DNA of 46,444 bases from Elusimicrobia bacterium GWA2_56_46 (GTDB lineage Bacteria > Elusimicrobiota > Elusimicrobia > Elusimicrobiales > UBA9959), in contig MGTT01000029.1 in the NCBI GenBank assembly GCA_001799575.1, forward strand, positions 1 to 46,444, written 5' to 3'. The notes below the pieces were generated by a model that was not told the DNA's origin, made no database searches, and saw nothing but the letters and a program-made list of their open reading frames with translations. Both the position numbers and the translations under genes were made by a program. Of this stretch, positions 16,073-24,780 are shown piece after piece (the first letter of the stretch is position 1; each line of letters starts with the position of its first letter).

Positions 16073-19000
16073 CTACTTTATTACAGCCATTTTGAAAGTG
16101 GCGTCTTTCAGGTTCGGCGACTTGCCGGCCAGTTCCACAACTCCGTAATATACGCCGTTGGCGACCTGTTTGCCGTTCTTGTTCCGGCCGTCCCAGTTTA
16201 CGTAATTATGCTTCGCGGCCTCGAAGTTGACGCTTATATCTTTCACAAGTTCGCCCGCCAGCGTATAGATGCGCACATGTCCCGCGCCGCCGTTGGCCGC
16301 GGGAACTTCCACGTGAATGGTGGTGCCGCCGGTATCGGCGACGGTGGCGCCGAAGTTGGAAGTCACGGTCTTGGATTTCAGGTTGAAAGGGTTCGGGAAG
16401 TTGAACACTTTCAGTTTGCTGCCCGTATAAGCGGCGCCGGCCACCGAGGGCTTTATGACCGCGAACGTGCCGGACAAAACTCCCGTCCCGGACGTCTGAG
16501 GCCTGACCACATATTCCCTGCCGTTGAACACGCCCATGGGGGCGGAACCCCGCTTGGCCGCCAGCACGGAAGCCAGTTGTTTAAGTTTCACTTTTACGGT
16601 GCCTTTTACGGGATTGATCGTGGCCACGGCGGGAACGTCCTCCCACTTGGCGGTGGCGCTGTTATAACTCGCTACCGCAAGGTCGTTAAGGTCGGCCGTG
16701 GCCTTGTCGTAGGCCAGGGTCAGGTCGAAACCCTTGTCCTCGTTCGGCGCCACGCTTGACAGCGAGACGGTATAGAGATTGCCCGCGAAAGCGCCGGCGC
16801 CCAGCGCGTCAACCTTGGCGGATACCGAGGCGTCGCCCTTGTCGGTGCCGGAGAACGTGCAGGAGGGGATGGCGGCCGTTGAAACCGGCTGCATGGCCCC
16901 GGCCGGGAACACCAGGGACGAGGAATCTCCTCCGGATTTGTCCATAGGGGCTTCGTTGCTCTTACGGCCCATGCCGTCGTCGGAGTCGTCTCCTATGATG
17001 AAGTCATCGATATGCTGGTCGGCGTTGCCCTTGTAGCTTCTGCCGAACAGCAGTTCCTTGTCCACGGTTTTGCCGGAATAGGAGGTAGCGTTACCGTGCA
17101 GGACGTACGTGATCCCCGCGGCAAGCTGGCTGAGCGGTATGGAACCGCGCAGTTCGCCGCTGGAAAGTTTTTCAAGGTTGAGCTCGGTCGCGGCGCCGGC
17201 ATTGTACGGCGCGGCGCTCCATTTGGCGCTTCCTTCCTTGAAGTCCTGAGGATTGAGCACCGTGAACTCATACGCGTTCTCGCCAAGCCTGCCAAACAGC
17301 TCTATATCCAGCGGCTTGGTCAGCATGGTGAAGTCTATCCCGGGAAGCACGCCGCCGGTGGCCGTAACCGACTGGTTCAGCGTGTACTTGCCTTTTACTT
17401 TGAGAAACACTTTATATGTGTCCCCGGCGACAAGTCCTGAAAGGGAATAAGTGCCGTCGGAACCTGTGATCGTCTTAAGCAGGGGCAAAGGCAGGGCGGG
17501 GTTATTCCCGTTATAGGTATCGTTATACGCGTAGATCAGCGCGCCCGGCTGCACCTTGGCAAAAGGCATTTTCTGCGAGTACACCGTTCCGCTTATGGAG
17601 CCGGCCGCGGCCGACAACGCAAAATTCTGGGTGTAAACGCTGCTCCCGCTCAATTCTTTCTCCGCCTCGCCTGAAGCGTAGCCGGAGATGGACACCTTTA
17701 TTCTGACATCGCCCGCCGGCAGCCCTTCGAACTTGTAGGCGCCGGAAGAATTGCTCACGACCGTACGCGGGTCTATGCCCTCTCCGGAAAGGGCGACATC
17801 GGCGTTCGCGAGCACAACGCTATTGGTGTCTCTCACCACCCCCTGCAGAGTGGCGCCGGCGCCCACGGCCGTATCCAGATTGACGGACATTGTCGTGGTC
17901 GAACCGGCCACCCCCGTACAGATCCGGCTCTGGTAAGGGGGATAGTTGGGAGTTGTCAGCACCGCCGTATAGCAGGTGACGGGAGCGAGCGACCTTATCT
18001 GGTAACCGAAAGTGCCCGCCGAATCCAGCAGATTCTTGAACGCCGGATAACCCTGCGCGAAAGCCAGGTCGAATTCCTTATCGTGCTGGGCTATAAACTG
18101 CGGGGAAGGAATAACTATACCGGCCGCTTTGAACGCCCCGTTGGCGTCGTAAAGAGAAACCACCGGCAGATACTTGGTGAATTTGTCGAAATCGCCGCCC
18201 GTAGCGTCGTAATCGCTGTTCCTGAAGAAGTTGGCCGCGCTCACGGCCCCGAACAGGGTGGCGTTACCCCGGCCCGACAGATCGGAGGGCGGGGTAAGGT
18301 TCACCAGCACGCCGCTGGCGGTTGACATGGAATAGGCCGGGCGCACGGAAGCGATGGCGTGAGCGTCATCAATGATGACGTTCCTGGACGAACTTACCAG
18401 CGTAAAGTGCGGATAGGGCGTATCGCTCACCGTATTAGTGGATTTGCCGAAATCCCCCGAATGCACAAGGTAGAAATCGTAAACCGTCGGAGACGGGATG
18501 CTCGCGGCGCAGAAACCGCCGGGCCAGTTGTTACCGCACGGCCCGCCCTCGGCGCCGGTGACGGGGGAATACCGCATGGTGCTGTTGTAGCCCTCATCCC
18601 CGCCGACAAGCATTTTTGTTATGGTTTCGCTCTTAATGACCGAACCCGCCGGCAGAGGAATGACCTTAAAACCCAGCAACGCGTCGGATTCGCTCAGCAC
18701 TATGGACTTATCCGGGGCCCAGGCGAGATTAAAGGCTATGCCCACGTAATTTGAATTCACGAGATTCAGATTGACCGTGGCGGTGCTCCCGGCCACCACC
18801 GTAACCGTCGGCGCCGGGGAGGGAACGGCATAATTAAAGGTACTGCCGTCGCCGCTGGCTGAAATTGAAATCCTGTTGACTCCGGGCAAAGCATCGGTCA
18901 TGCTGAAAGTTCCGTCTTTCTGCAATTGAGAGCCTGTCCAGCCGTTATTGGTGCCGGCGCTGACCCAGATCCACTGGTTGTTCGCGGGCGTAAAGACGGT

Positions 19001-20950
19001 GCCGTCGGGTTTATAAACGGTGCCGGAGATGGCGCCGGCCCTGGCGAATTCCATATCTATCGTAACCGTGCCGGTGGACTCCATATGGACGGAGTTGTCC
19101 CCGCCGCCGCGCTGCACCCGGCCCCAGCCTCTGGAGAGAACATTCATGTAGTAAGAAAAGCCGCTTGAGACGTTTATTGTGTATGGATAACTATCTGCCG
19201 CGGTGCCGCCTACCGCCGTGAAATTACCGCTGACCCCGGCGGGGCAGCCGGTGGTTCCGCAATTGGGATACAGCGTTATCATTATCGGGGTATCGGTCAG
19301 ATCCGTAACACCCGGGAATTTGAGCGTGCCTTTAACCACCCCGGAAGTGTTGCCACCGGCGGATACTATATAGGTAATAGAAGAAAGCGCAACGCCATCG
19401 CCGTCAAGAACAAACACCCCGCTACTGTCATAGATATGCAGCGACTGCGCGGTGTTGGTATCAACCGCGATACGGTAGTCGTTTACCCCAGTGCCGTAGC
19501 AGTGGGCCTGGACCCAGTCGGCGTTGACGGTGTCCACGCCGAAAGCGGTAAAACCATCCCCATTGCCGTTGTATGGCGCGGGGCCGGTGCCGCTATTGGA
19601 GAAAGGCGTCCAGACGTTTATCATATAATTGCCGCTGGGAAGGCCGGTAAGGTCGGCGCAGCCGGTGGCGCCGGTATTTACGGTTTTATTGGAAAATCCT
19701 GGGCTGGAAAAATAAACCGCAAAGTCGTTGTGGGTCTGGCAACCGGTCCCGACTTTTGGCCACGGACTGGAATCCGGATTAACATTGACGTTGGCGTTGG
19801 GGATAGAAAGGCCTGAAGAAGATTTTACGCACACCTTTATGACGCCGGTGCTCTCCAGCATCTCATCAAGCTCTATTCGGTGATATACCGCGTCTGAGCT
19901 CACGTAGACAATATCCTTTGATGCAACGGTCAGAGCGCTAGTATCGGCGGCGCATACATCCTGCGCATTATACCCGGGGCTGCTGTAAGGCGCATAGCAG
20001 GCGCCGGGGCCGTTCTGGGTCCAGGTGCAGCCGCCCATAGCCTGCACGTAATAAGTGACGCCGAGGGTAAGGCCGTAAAGCTGGAAACGGCCGTTCTCGT
20101 CCGAGTTGGCCCAGGTATTCCATTGGGTTCCAATGCAAGCTTTAATGCCCAGGCCCATATGGGAGATGGCCACGCCGCCGGTGCTGACGAGCATGCCTTC
20201 GACGCTGGCGCCGGAAGAACCGGATCCGCTCTGGGCAGAATTCTCAACCCTGGCCGGGGGCACGGACTGGTTAAAATTGAGGGCGGCATAGGAAATGGTC
20301 TGGCTCCCCGGATACTGCGAAGAACCATCCCCGAGATCGCTCATCACGTTGCGGCCTATTCCCTTGTTCTGTTCCGGATCGTAAATACCTACATTGTAGG
20401 TATTGGCCAGCGCGAAAGGGACATTATCTACTACCAGAGTGCCGGCCCCCGCGCCCGTGTACACTATACCAGAGGCGCCCTGCTGCTGGGAAAGCATATT
20501 GTAAACACCGCCGAAAAGGACTTTGTCGGCGGTAGCGCCTATAAACGGCTGCACGATCCTGCCTACCCCGGTCAGGCCGGAAGTCACGGTAAAAGTGGAG
20601 TAATATTCACTGGTGCCGGTAGTATAGACATACCTGTTGGGATCATACGCGGGGTTATTGAACTGGTCGGAAATGCTGGGGGAATAGCCGTGGGAACTGT
20701 AATAGAGGTTAAAACCTTTGTTATTCTCCAGGGTAAGAACCGCAGACCCGTTGGAACCGGTGAGGCCCACCTGCGTATAAGTGGACGGGCCGTTCATGCC
20801 GAACTCGATGGCGGCCACGGTTACGCTGGAGACTGGATTGCCCGCCTGGTCCTTTATATAAACATGCAGAGTGTTTGTGACCGCCGAAGCGTAACTGAAA
20901 GGGATCAGGACAAGTGCCGCCGCTATGAAGTTCCTTATAATTCTGCGCAT
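16073..20950 (-). CDS. Large secreted protein with carboxypeptidase-regulatory-like repeats and FlgD-Ig/T9SS-type C-terminal domain
   Basis: 1625 aa. The start at 20950 is chosen because GGAGG lies 9 nt upstream and a signal peptide (MRRIIRNFIAAALVLIPFSYASA, residues 1-23 here abbreviated) begins there; the frame runs further up but without such signals. Many CarboxypepD_reg-like beta-sandwich units occur along the chain (GVVRDTNSVVLANADVALSG, SNSSGAYKFEGLPAGDVRI, GTVYKPDGTVF). The last ~90 residues resemble FlgD-Ig/type A sorting domains (FNFPNPFN, VRIYTLAGELVKDI, WDGRNKNGKQVANGVYY). It is probably a surface or released adhesin-like protein, exported with help of the PorV-like protein encoded 25 bp downstream. 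Role otherwise unknown. Confidence 0.87.
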   Translation of the reverse strand: MRRIIRNFIAAALVLIPFSYASAVTNTLHVYIKDQAGNPVSSVTVAAIEFGMNGPSTYTQVGLTGSNGSAVLTLENNKGFNLYYSSHGYSPSISDQFNNPAYDPNRYVYTTGTSEYYSTFTVTSGLTGVGRIVQPFIGATADKVLFGGVYNMLSQQQGASGIVYTGAGAGTLVVDNVPFALANTYNVGIYDPEQNKGIGRNVMSDLGDGSSQYPGSQTISYAALNFNQSVPPARVENSAQSGSGSSGASVEGMLVSTGGVAISHMGLGIKACIGTQWNTWANSDENGRFQLYGLTLGVTYYVQAMGGCTWTQNGPGACYAPYSSPGYNAQDVCAADTSALTVASKDIVYVSSDAVYHRIELDEMLESTGVIKVCVKSSSGLSIPNANVNVNPDSSPWPKVGTGCQTHNDFAVYFSSPGFSNKTVNTGATGCADLTGLPSGNYMINVWTPFSNSGTGPAPYNGNGDGFTAFGVDTVNADWVQAHCYGTGVNDYRIAVDTNTAQSLHIYDSSGVFVLDGDGVALSSITYIVSAGGNTSGVVKGTLKFPGVTDLTDTPIMITLYPNCGTTGCPAGVSGNFTAVGGTAADSYPYTINVSSGFSYYMNVLSRGWGRVQRGGGDNSVHMESTGTVTIDMEFARAGAISGTVYKPDGTVFTPANNQWIWVSAGTNNGWTGSQLQKDGTFSMTDALPGVNRISISASGDGSTFNYAVPSPAPTVTVVAGSTATVNLNLVNSNYVGIAFNLAWAPDKSIVLSESDALLGFKVIPLPAGSVIKSETITKMLVGGDEGYNSTMRYSPVTGAEGGPCGNNWPGGFCAASIPSPTVYDFYLVHSGDFGKSTNTVSDTPYPHFTLVSSSRNVIIDDAHAIASVRPAYSMSTASGVLVNLTPPSDLSGRGNATLFGAVSAANFFRNSDYDATGGDFDKFTKYLPVVSLYDANGAFKAAGIVIPSPQFIAQHDKEFDLAFAQGYPAFKNLLDSAGTFGYQIRSLAPVTCYTAVLTTPNYPPYQSRICTGVAGSTTTMSVNLDTAVGAGATLQGVVRDTNSVVLANADVALSGEGIDPRTVVSNSSGAYKFEGLPAGDVRIKVSISGYASGEAEKELSGSSVYTQNFALSAAAGSISGTVYSQKMPFAKVQPGALIYAYNDTYNGNNPALPLPLLKTITGSDGTYSLSGLVAGDTYKVFLKVKGKYTLNQSVTATGGVLPGIDFTMLTKPLDIELFGRLGENAYEFTVLNPQDFKEGSAKWSAAPYNAGAATELNLEKLSSGELRGSIPLSQLAAGITYVLHGNATSYSGKTVDKELLFGRSYKGNADQHIDDFIIGDDSDDGMGRKSNEAPMDKSGGDSSSLVFPAGAMQPVSTAAIPSCTFSGTDKGDASVSAKVDALGAGAFAGNLYTVSLSSVAPNEDKGFDLTLAYDKATADLNDLAVASYNSATAKWEDVPAVATINPVKGTVKVKLKQLASVLAAKRGSAPMGVFNGREYVVRPQTSGTGVLSGTFAVIKPSVAGAAYTGSKLKVFNFPNPFNLKSKTVTSNFGATVADTGGTTIHVEVPAANGGAGHVRIYTLAGELVKDISVNFEAAKHNYVNWDGRNKNGKQVANGVYYGVVELAGKSPNLKDATFKMAVIK

Positions 20951-21104
20951 AATTTTGTTCCTCCGGATAAGATACACACCATCCGCCGTGAAAATTCCGA
21001 CGCGCAACCCCGGCCCGCGGAGCCGCGCTTCAAATCCGATCCCTGGTGTTGAACACGAGCAAGTCGCTAAGCATGATGCGGTCTGAAACACCCGTACCCT
21101 GAAT

Positions 21105-21133
21105 ATTATAGCCGCGCCGGCGCCGCCGGTCAA
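21105..21133 (-). promoter_or_regulatory. Near-consensus sigma-70-type promoter of the 20950-12227 operon
   Basis: On the minus strand TTGACC (21128-21133), a 17-bp spacer, and TATAAT (21105-21110). The start point would be near 21098, leaving a ~148-nt untranslated leader before the ATG at 20950. Confidence 0.75.
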
Positions 21134-21226
21134 GGGATAAAAATATCAATTCCGGATTTTAATTTCCCCCGCCGCCGCCCGGCCCAAAACCGCCGTCTGA
21201 GAAACCCCGGAGGCCTCCGCCCCCCC

Positions 21227-21242
21227 TGTGACCAAAGTCACA
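21227..21242. promoter_or_regulatory. CRP/FNR-family operator (perfect TGTGA-N6-TCACA)
   Basis: TGTGACCAAAGTCACA is a 16-bp perfect inverted repeat and matches the CRP core consensus. Its centre is about 60 bp upstream of the predicted start of the GMC oxidoreductase transcript, the classic class I activator position. Confidence 0.6.
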
Positions 21243-21259
21243 CGCGCGGCGGCCCGCGT

Positions 21260-21288
21260 TTGCGCCCGAACTTTTTTTTGAGTATCCT
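21260..21288 (+). promoter_or_regulatory. Promoter of the GMC oxidoreductase gene
   Basis: TTGCGC (21260-21265), a 17-bp spacer containing a T-run, and TATCCT (21283-21288). AGGAG lies 8 nt before the ATG at 21322. The weak hexamers fit an activator-dependent promoter. Confidence 0.5.
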
Positions 21289-21321
21289 ACACTCCGGGCA
21301 CGGATTACAGGAGACGCGCGG

Positions 21322-22626
21322 ATGGCGGAGACTCTGAAGGAAAAATACGACGTTATAGTGGTCGGTACCGGCCCGGGCGGAGCCATGACCGCCAAATGCC
21401 TCGCCGAGAAAGGTAAAAAAGTACTCATGCTGGAGTGGGGAAGCGGCGCCGCGGTGAAAGGCTCCAAAACGCAGGGGCTCTCTTATTTCGCCGGGCTCAA
21501 TAAATCCGTGTATTTCACGGACGAAATGGTAATGCTGGTCAGGGCCATTACCGTGGGAGGCGGCTCAATAGTGTTCCACGCGACCGCTTCGGAACCGCCC
21601 TACGGGCTCTTTGACAAATACGGCATCGATCTCCGCGGCGCGATAGCGGAAGTAAAGACGGAAGTCCCGGCCGCCCCCCTGCAGGACGGGCTCATCGGCC
21701 CCATGGCTAAAATTATCGCCCGGAGCGCGCGGAATCTCGGTTATGACTGGAAACCCCTCAATAAGTTCGTTTACCAGGATAAATGCCGCCCCAACTGCGG
21801 CAAATGCAGTCTAGGCTGTCCGTATGGGGCCAAATGGAACGCGCGCATGCTGGTCGGAACCGCCCTGGAGAACGGCGCGGAGCTTCTGGATCTCGCGCGG
21901 GTCGACCGGATCATAGTGGAGAATAAAAAAGCCGCGGGCGCGGCTTTCACGCGCAAAGGCAGAAAACTGATAGCCCGGGCCGACAAGATAGTTTTAGCGG
22001 CCGGCGGGATAGGCTCGCCCATGATCCTCCAGAACAGCGGGATCGCCGAAGCGGGCTCCGACTTTTTTTACGATCCTTTCATAACGGTTTTCGGAACTCT
22101 CCGCGACGCGGCCGGGGGCGCGGAGTTTCCGATGGCTATGGGCGCGGAATTCCCGGAAGAGGGCTACAGCATAACCGACATGACCCTGCCATGGATGATC
22201 TACGAAATGTTCGCCGCGCGGGCCGGGCGCATTGACAAGCTGGCCTCGCATTCGCGCCAACTGACCGTCATGGTGAAAGCCCGCGACGGGCTGGGGGGCA
22301 GGATCACCGTCGGCGGTTCCATAAGAAAACCCCTGACCGAGGCGGAAAAAGGGAAACTAACGAACGGGTATGCCCGCGCCCGGCAAATCCTGCGGAACGC
22401 CGGGGCGGTGGATATCTTCAAGTCCTGGTGGATGGCTTCGCATCCCGGCGGCACGTGCAAAGTCGGAGACATCGTGGATTCGAACCTCAAAACCAGGTAC
22501 GACAACCTCTATGTGTGCGATTGTTCGGTCATTCCCGAGGAATGGGGCCGGCCTCCGGTGCTCTCTCTATTGGGTCTGGGGAAACGTCTGGCCGGGCATC
22601 TGGAAGGGCGGAAGCCCGGCCGGTGA
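21322..22626 (+). CDS. GMC-family FAD-dependent oxidoreductase with Cys-rich insert
   Basis: 434 aa cytoplasmic flavoprotein. The Rossmann GxGxxG is at residues 15-20 (VVGTGPGGAMTAKCLAEKG) and the GMC substrate/FAD features are present (GGGSIVFHATAS, IVLAAGGIGSPMILQNSG). The C-terminal GMC domain carries SHPGGTCKVG with the conserved His, and DNLYVCDCSVIPEEWGRPPVLSLLGLG binding the flavin. A CxxxCxxCxxxC-like segment (CRPNCGKCSLGCPYGAK) at about 154-170 is shared with long-chain-alcohol-oxidase-type GMC proteins and could hold a metal or disulfide. The family oxidises alcohols or related groups; the substrate is unknown. Upstream lies a perfect CRP-type site, suggesting catabolite control. 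Confidence 0.87.
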   Translation: MAETLKEKYDVIVVGTGPGGAMTAKCLAEKGKKVLMLEWGSGAAVKGSKTQGLSYFAGLNKSVYFTDEMVMLVRAITVGGGSIVFHATASEPPYGLFDKYGIDLRGAIAEVKTEVPAAPLQDGLIGPMAKIIARSARNLGYDWKPLNKFVYQDKCRPNCGKCSLGCPYGAKWNARMLVGTALENGAELLDLARVDRIIVENKKAAGAAFTRKGRKLIARADKIVLAAGGIGSPMILQNSGIAEAGSDFFYDPFITVFGTLRDAAGGAEFPMAMGAEFPEEGYSITDMTLPWMIYEMFAARAGRIDKLASHSRQLTVMVKARDGLGGRITVGGSIRKPLTEAEKGKLTNGYARARQILRNAGAVDIFKSWWMASHPGGTCKVGDIVDSNLKTRYDNLYVCDCSVIPEEWGRPPVLSLLGLGKRLAGHLEGRKPGR

Positions 22627-22654
22627 AAATTCACGATCCTTTACCGGCGTCTTT

Positions 22655-23017
22655 TCATTTGCGCTTTTTCCATTTTTTGAACACGGCTTCAAAGTCCTTG
22701 TTCAAGTCCGATATCAACTTTTCCTGATCTTTCTTCACCTGTTTCTGATAGGTCTCTTCCTTTTTGAGCCTGGCTTTAGCCGCTGCCTCTTCGGCGGCGG
22801 ACAGCTTACGAACGCTTTCACCCGCGGACGGAAGAGGCGGGATGATATACCTGTAGGAGTATTCGGAAGCCTCCGGAGGCAGCGGCACCCCTTCCGGCTC
22901 AGGAATAATACTCTGAACCGGCTGGGACGCGGGAGCGTAATAGTTTTTTTGCACAACGCGCAAATATATTATGGCGGACAGCAAAACCACGAGGATCAGG
23001 ATAAACCATTTATTCAT
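22655..23017 (-). CDS. Small membrane-anchored protein with helical tail
   Basis: 120 aa. The start at 23017 is preferred because it lies 1 bp after the stop of the gene upstream and begins directly with a membrane helix (NKWFILILVVLLSAIIYLRVV); a longer frame upstream overlaps that gene. After a Pro-rich linker (residues ~33-60) comes a Lys/Glu-rich helix (LSAAEEAAAKARLKKEE, VKKDQEKLISDLNKDFEAVFKKWKKRK in part) that may form a coiled coil. No family is recognised. It is almost certainly co-transcribed with the secreted protein gene at 23019-23597. Confidence 0.7.
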   Translation of the reverse strand: MNKWFILILVVLLSAIIYLRVVQKNYYAPASQPVQSIIPEPEGVPLPPEASEYSYRYIIPPLPSAGESVRKLSAAEEAAAKARLKKEETYQKQVKKDQEKLISDLNKDFEAVFKKWKKRK

Positions 23018-23018
23018 A

Positions 23019-23597
23019 TCAGTATATCGGAGTCTTACCCACGGAAGTACATGCATGGTATTCCGACTGCGGGGAAACCACAACCAGGCACGTCGAATAA
23101 GCCCAGAGCTGTCCCACGCAGCCATAACTGGCCCAGGCCCCTGCGGAGACACCATTAGCCGTGTAAGATACCGGACAGCGGTAAAGCGCGGCATAGCACG
23201 GTTTATTAGTGGAATTTTCAGGCGTTCCGGCGTTGTTGCAATTCGGCAGCCCGCCCCCGGGGAGCTGCCAGGTGGCCGCCCCGTCGGCGTCCGACGTCAG
23301 GATCTTGCCGGCGCCCTGCGTGCCATCATCCAGCAGAAAACTGCCTTTCACATGCAGCTTGGCCGAAGGCGAGTTTGTTCCCACCCCCACCAGCCCGCCT
23401 TCCCTGGCCAGCAAGGTTTGCCCTGTGGTCAGGAGAGTGGCGTAGCCGCCGTACGGCGCGGGATAATACGTGGTCAAAGTCAGCGTCTCGGAATTCAGGG
23501 AGCCGGGACGCCAGCAGAGGAAAAAAGCCGCCAGGGAAAAAATCGCTTTTCTCCGGGTCAACCGCAATCGCAAAGTTAAGACCTTTCCGTTTTCCAT
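23019..23597 (-). CDS. Small secreted protein with tail-fibre-head-like motif (TYYPAPYG type)
   Basis: 192 aa, basic N-terminus and signal peptide to about residue 36. Then ETLTLTTYYPAPYGGYATLLTTGQT, followed by VGVGTNSPSAKLHVKGSFL, a motif common in trimeric tail-fibre and endosialidase-chaperone-type proteins, then a Cys-containing C-terminal region (five to six cysteines). A surface fibre or pilin-like role is possible but unproven. GAAGG 5 nt before the ATG supports the start. The promoter upstream is TTGCCG-18-TAGAAT with a palindrome across the -10 box. Confidence 0.75.
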   Translation of the reverse strand: MENGKVLTLRLRLTRRKAIFSLAAFFLCWRPGSLNSETLTLTTYYPAPYGGYATLLTTGQTLLAREGGLVGVGTNSPSAKLHVKGSFLLDDGTQGAGKILTSDADGAATWQLPGGGLPNCNNAGTPENSTNKPCYAALYRCPVSYTANGVSAGAWASYGCVGQLWAYSTCLVVVSPQSEYHACTSVGKTPIY

Positions 23598-23656
23598 AAA
23601 AACCTTCTCCCGCTATCGCCGCCGCCGAAGACTGCCGCGAAGCCGGCCGCGCCGGG

Positions 23657-23671
23657 AGATAGATTCTATCT
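23657..23671. promoter_or_regulatory. 15-bp palindrome overlapping a -10 box (operator candidate)
   Basis: AGATAGA-T-TCTATCT, a perfect 7+1+7 inverted repeat covering the -10 hexamer of the minus-strand promoter (23663-23668). Its position suits a repressor site controlling the 23597-22655 operon. Confidence 0.5.
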
Positions 23672-23692
23672 ATTTCCCCCCCTTTCCGGCAA
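23663..23692 (-). promoter_or_regulatory. Promoter of the small secreted protein operon
   Basis: Minus strand TTGCCG (23687-23692), 18-bp spacer, TAGAAT (23663-23668). The leader would be about 60 nt. Confidence 0.5.
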
Positions 23693-23718
23693 ACTCCCTC
23701 CGCCCCCCCGACTTTTGG

Positions 23719-23724
23719 TATCAT
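23719..23724 (+). promoter_or_regulatory. -10 box of a predicted leaderless promoter (radical SAM gene)
   Basis: TATCAT, then TAAAAA, then the ATG at 23731; the A of ATG is the expected +1. No Shine-Dalgarno site is present and no good -35 was found. Confidence 0.45.
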
Positions 23725-23730
23725 TAAAAA

Positions 23731-24777
23731 ATGCTTTCAGGCGGATATGGGTTGACCGAATATATTTCGCGGCTGGCCGGGCGGGCGGCGGAAACGGCCC
23801 GGCGCGTTTTGCGGCGCAAAGGAGACGCGGACTTTCTTTATCTGGAGGTTACGCACCGCTGCAATCTGCGGTGCATCTGCTGTTACACGGGGGCGGGCGT
23901 AGAGAAGCCGGATGCGCTGACGCTCGCGGAGCAGAAAGCGGTGATCAGACAGGCTTACCGCATGGGGGCGCGGACGGTGTCATTGAGCGGCAGCGGCGAG
24001 CCGCTGCTTTACGGACATATACGCGGGCTTATCGATTACATCGGCTGGCTCGGGATGCGGGTGATCATATTCACCAACGGAACGACGCTGGACAGGGAAA
24101 CGGCGGATTGGCTGATAAACCGGCGGGTGAGGATATGCTTTAAACTGTATAGTCTGGAGCCGGCGGTATATGACAGAATGGCCGGGATGGCAAAGGCCTG
24201 CGAATGGGTCGAGCATGACTGCGGAAGCTCCGGGAGATTCCGGATCCCGGCCGGTTTAAAACATCTGCTGGACGCCGCGCAAAAGGCGGGAGAGAAAAAT
24301 CTTATCGGCATCGAGGCCGTGACTACCCGGCTGAACCGCGGTTCACTGGCGGAGGTGGCCGGATTCAGCCTGGCGGCGGGGGTGTTCTTCTATCTTGAGA
24401 CGCCGATCTTCGCTGGCAGGGCGATCGAGAATTATGAGGCTCTGGCGCTGAGCGGGGAGGAGTACCGCGGACTGCGTAAGGATCTGGAAACGATCCTGGG
24501 AAAAGAATATTTTAAAACCCATCTCGCTCAGCGCTGTCCCGTTGAGCGGAATCCCGCGGTGTGGACGAACGGCGAGATCGGATTTTGCAGCGGCAGACCC
24601 GCGAACATAGGCAACGTGCGGAAAACACCCCTGAAAAAACTTTTTGCGCTGGCGCAGAAAGAAAAGCGAAAACAGGATGCTTCGATCACGCCGGCCGGAC
24701 TGAACGGCAACTGCTTCCGGAGCTGCGCGACAAAGCGGTATTACGCGGCGAAGCACGGGATAAGCTGCGATTATTGA
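23731..24777 (+). CDS. Radical SAM enzyme with Cys-rich C-terminus
   Basis: 348 aa. The [4Fe-4S]/SAM motif CxxxCxxC is Cys44, Cys48, Cys51 (THRCNLRCICCYTG), followed by the glycine-rich SGSGEPLLYG strand. The C-terminus has more cysteines (RCPVERNPAVW, GEIGFCSGRPANIGNV, NCFRSCATKRYY, ISCDY), the pattern of a SPASM or twitch extension that binds auxiliary clusters. SPASM proteins often modify peptides, but others act on small molecules; the substrate is unknown. It is the first of six radical SAM genes in this half of the window and is predicted to be transcribed without a leader. It converges on the TMTC-like gene with a 3-bp gap. Confidence 0.87.
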   Translation: MLSGGYGLTEYISRLAGRAAETARRVLRRKGDADFLYLEVTHRCNLRCICCYTGAGVEKPDALTLAEQKAVIRQAYRMGARTVSLSGSGEPLLYGHIRGLIDYIGWLGMRVIIFTNGTTLDRETADWLINRRVRICFKLYSLEPAVYDRMAGMAKACEWVEHDCGSSGRFRIPAGLKHLLDAAQKAGEKNLIGIEAVTTRLNRGSLAEVAGFSLAAGVFFYLETPIFAGRAIENYEALALSGEEYRGLRKDLETILGKEYFKTHLAQRCPVERNPAVWTNGEIGFCSGRPANIGNVRKTPLKKLFALAQKEKRKQDASITPAGLNGNCFRSCATKRYYAAKHGISCDY

Positions 24778-24780
24778 ATT

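Larger units (their letters stand above)
20951..21321. other. 371-bp divergent intergenic region with two promoters and a CRP-type site
   Basis: No gene. It contains a leftward near-consensus promoter (21105-21133) with a ~148-nt leader, then a C-rich stretch, a perfect CRP-type palindrome (21227-21242) and a rightward promoter (21260-21288). A minus-strand frame from 21159 is Gly/Pro-rich and is regarded as spurious. Confidence 0.7.

Noticed and set aside
20951-21133. 61-residue N-terminal extension of the 1625-aa protein
   Set aside because: It lacks a ribosome site, would hide the signal peptide, and overlaps the -10/-35 region; the ATG at 20950 has GGAGG and a signal peptide.
21159-21467. 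Leftward Gly-rich 102-aa frame
   Set aside because: It covers the CRP-type site, the promoter and the start of the GMC gene; composition is that of GC-rich non-coding DNA.
23018-23194. 59-residue extension of the small membrane protein at 22655
   Set aside because: It would overlap the secreted-protein gene fully in another frame and push the membrane helix inward; the ATG at 23017 lies 1 bp after that gene's stop.
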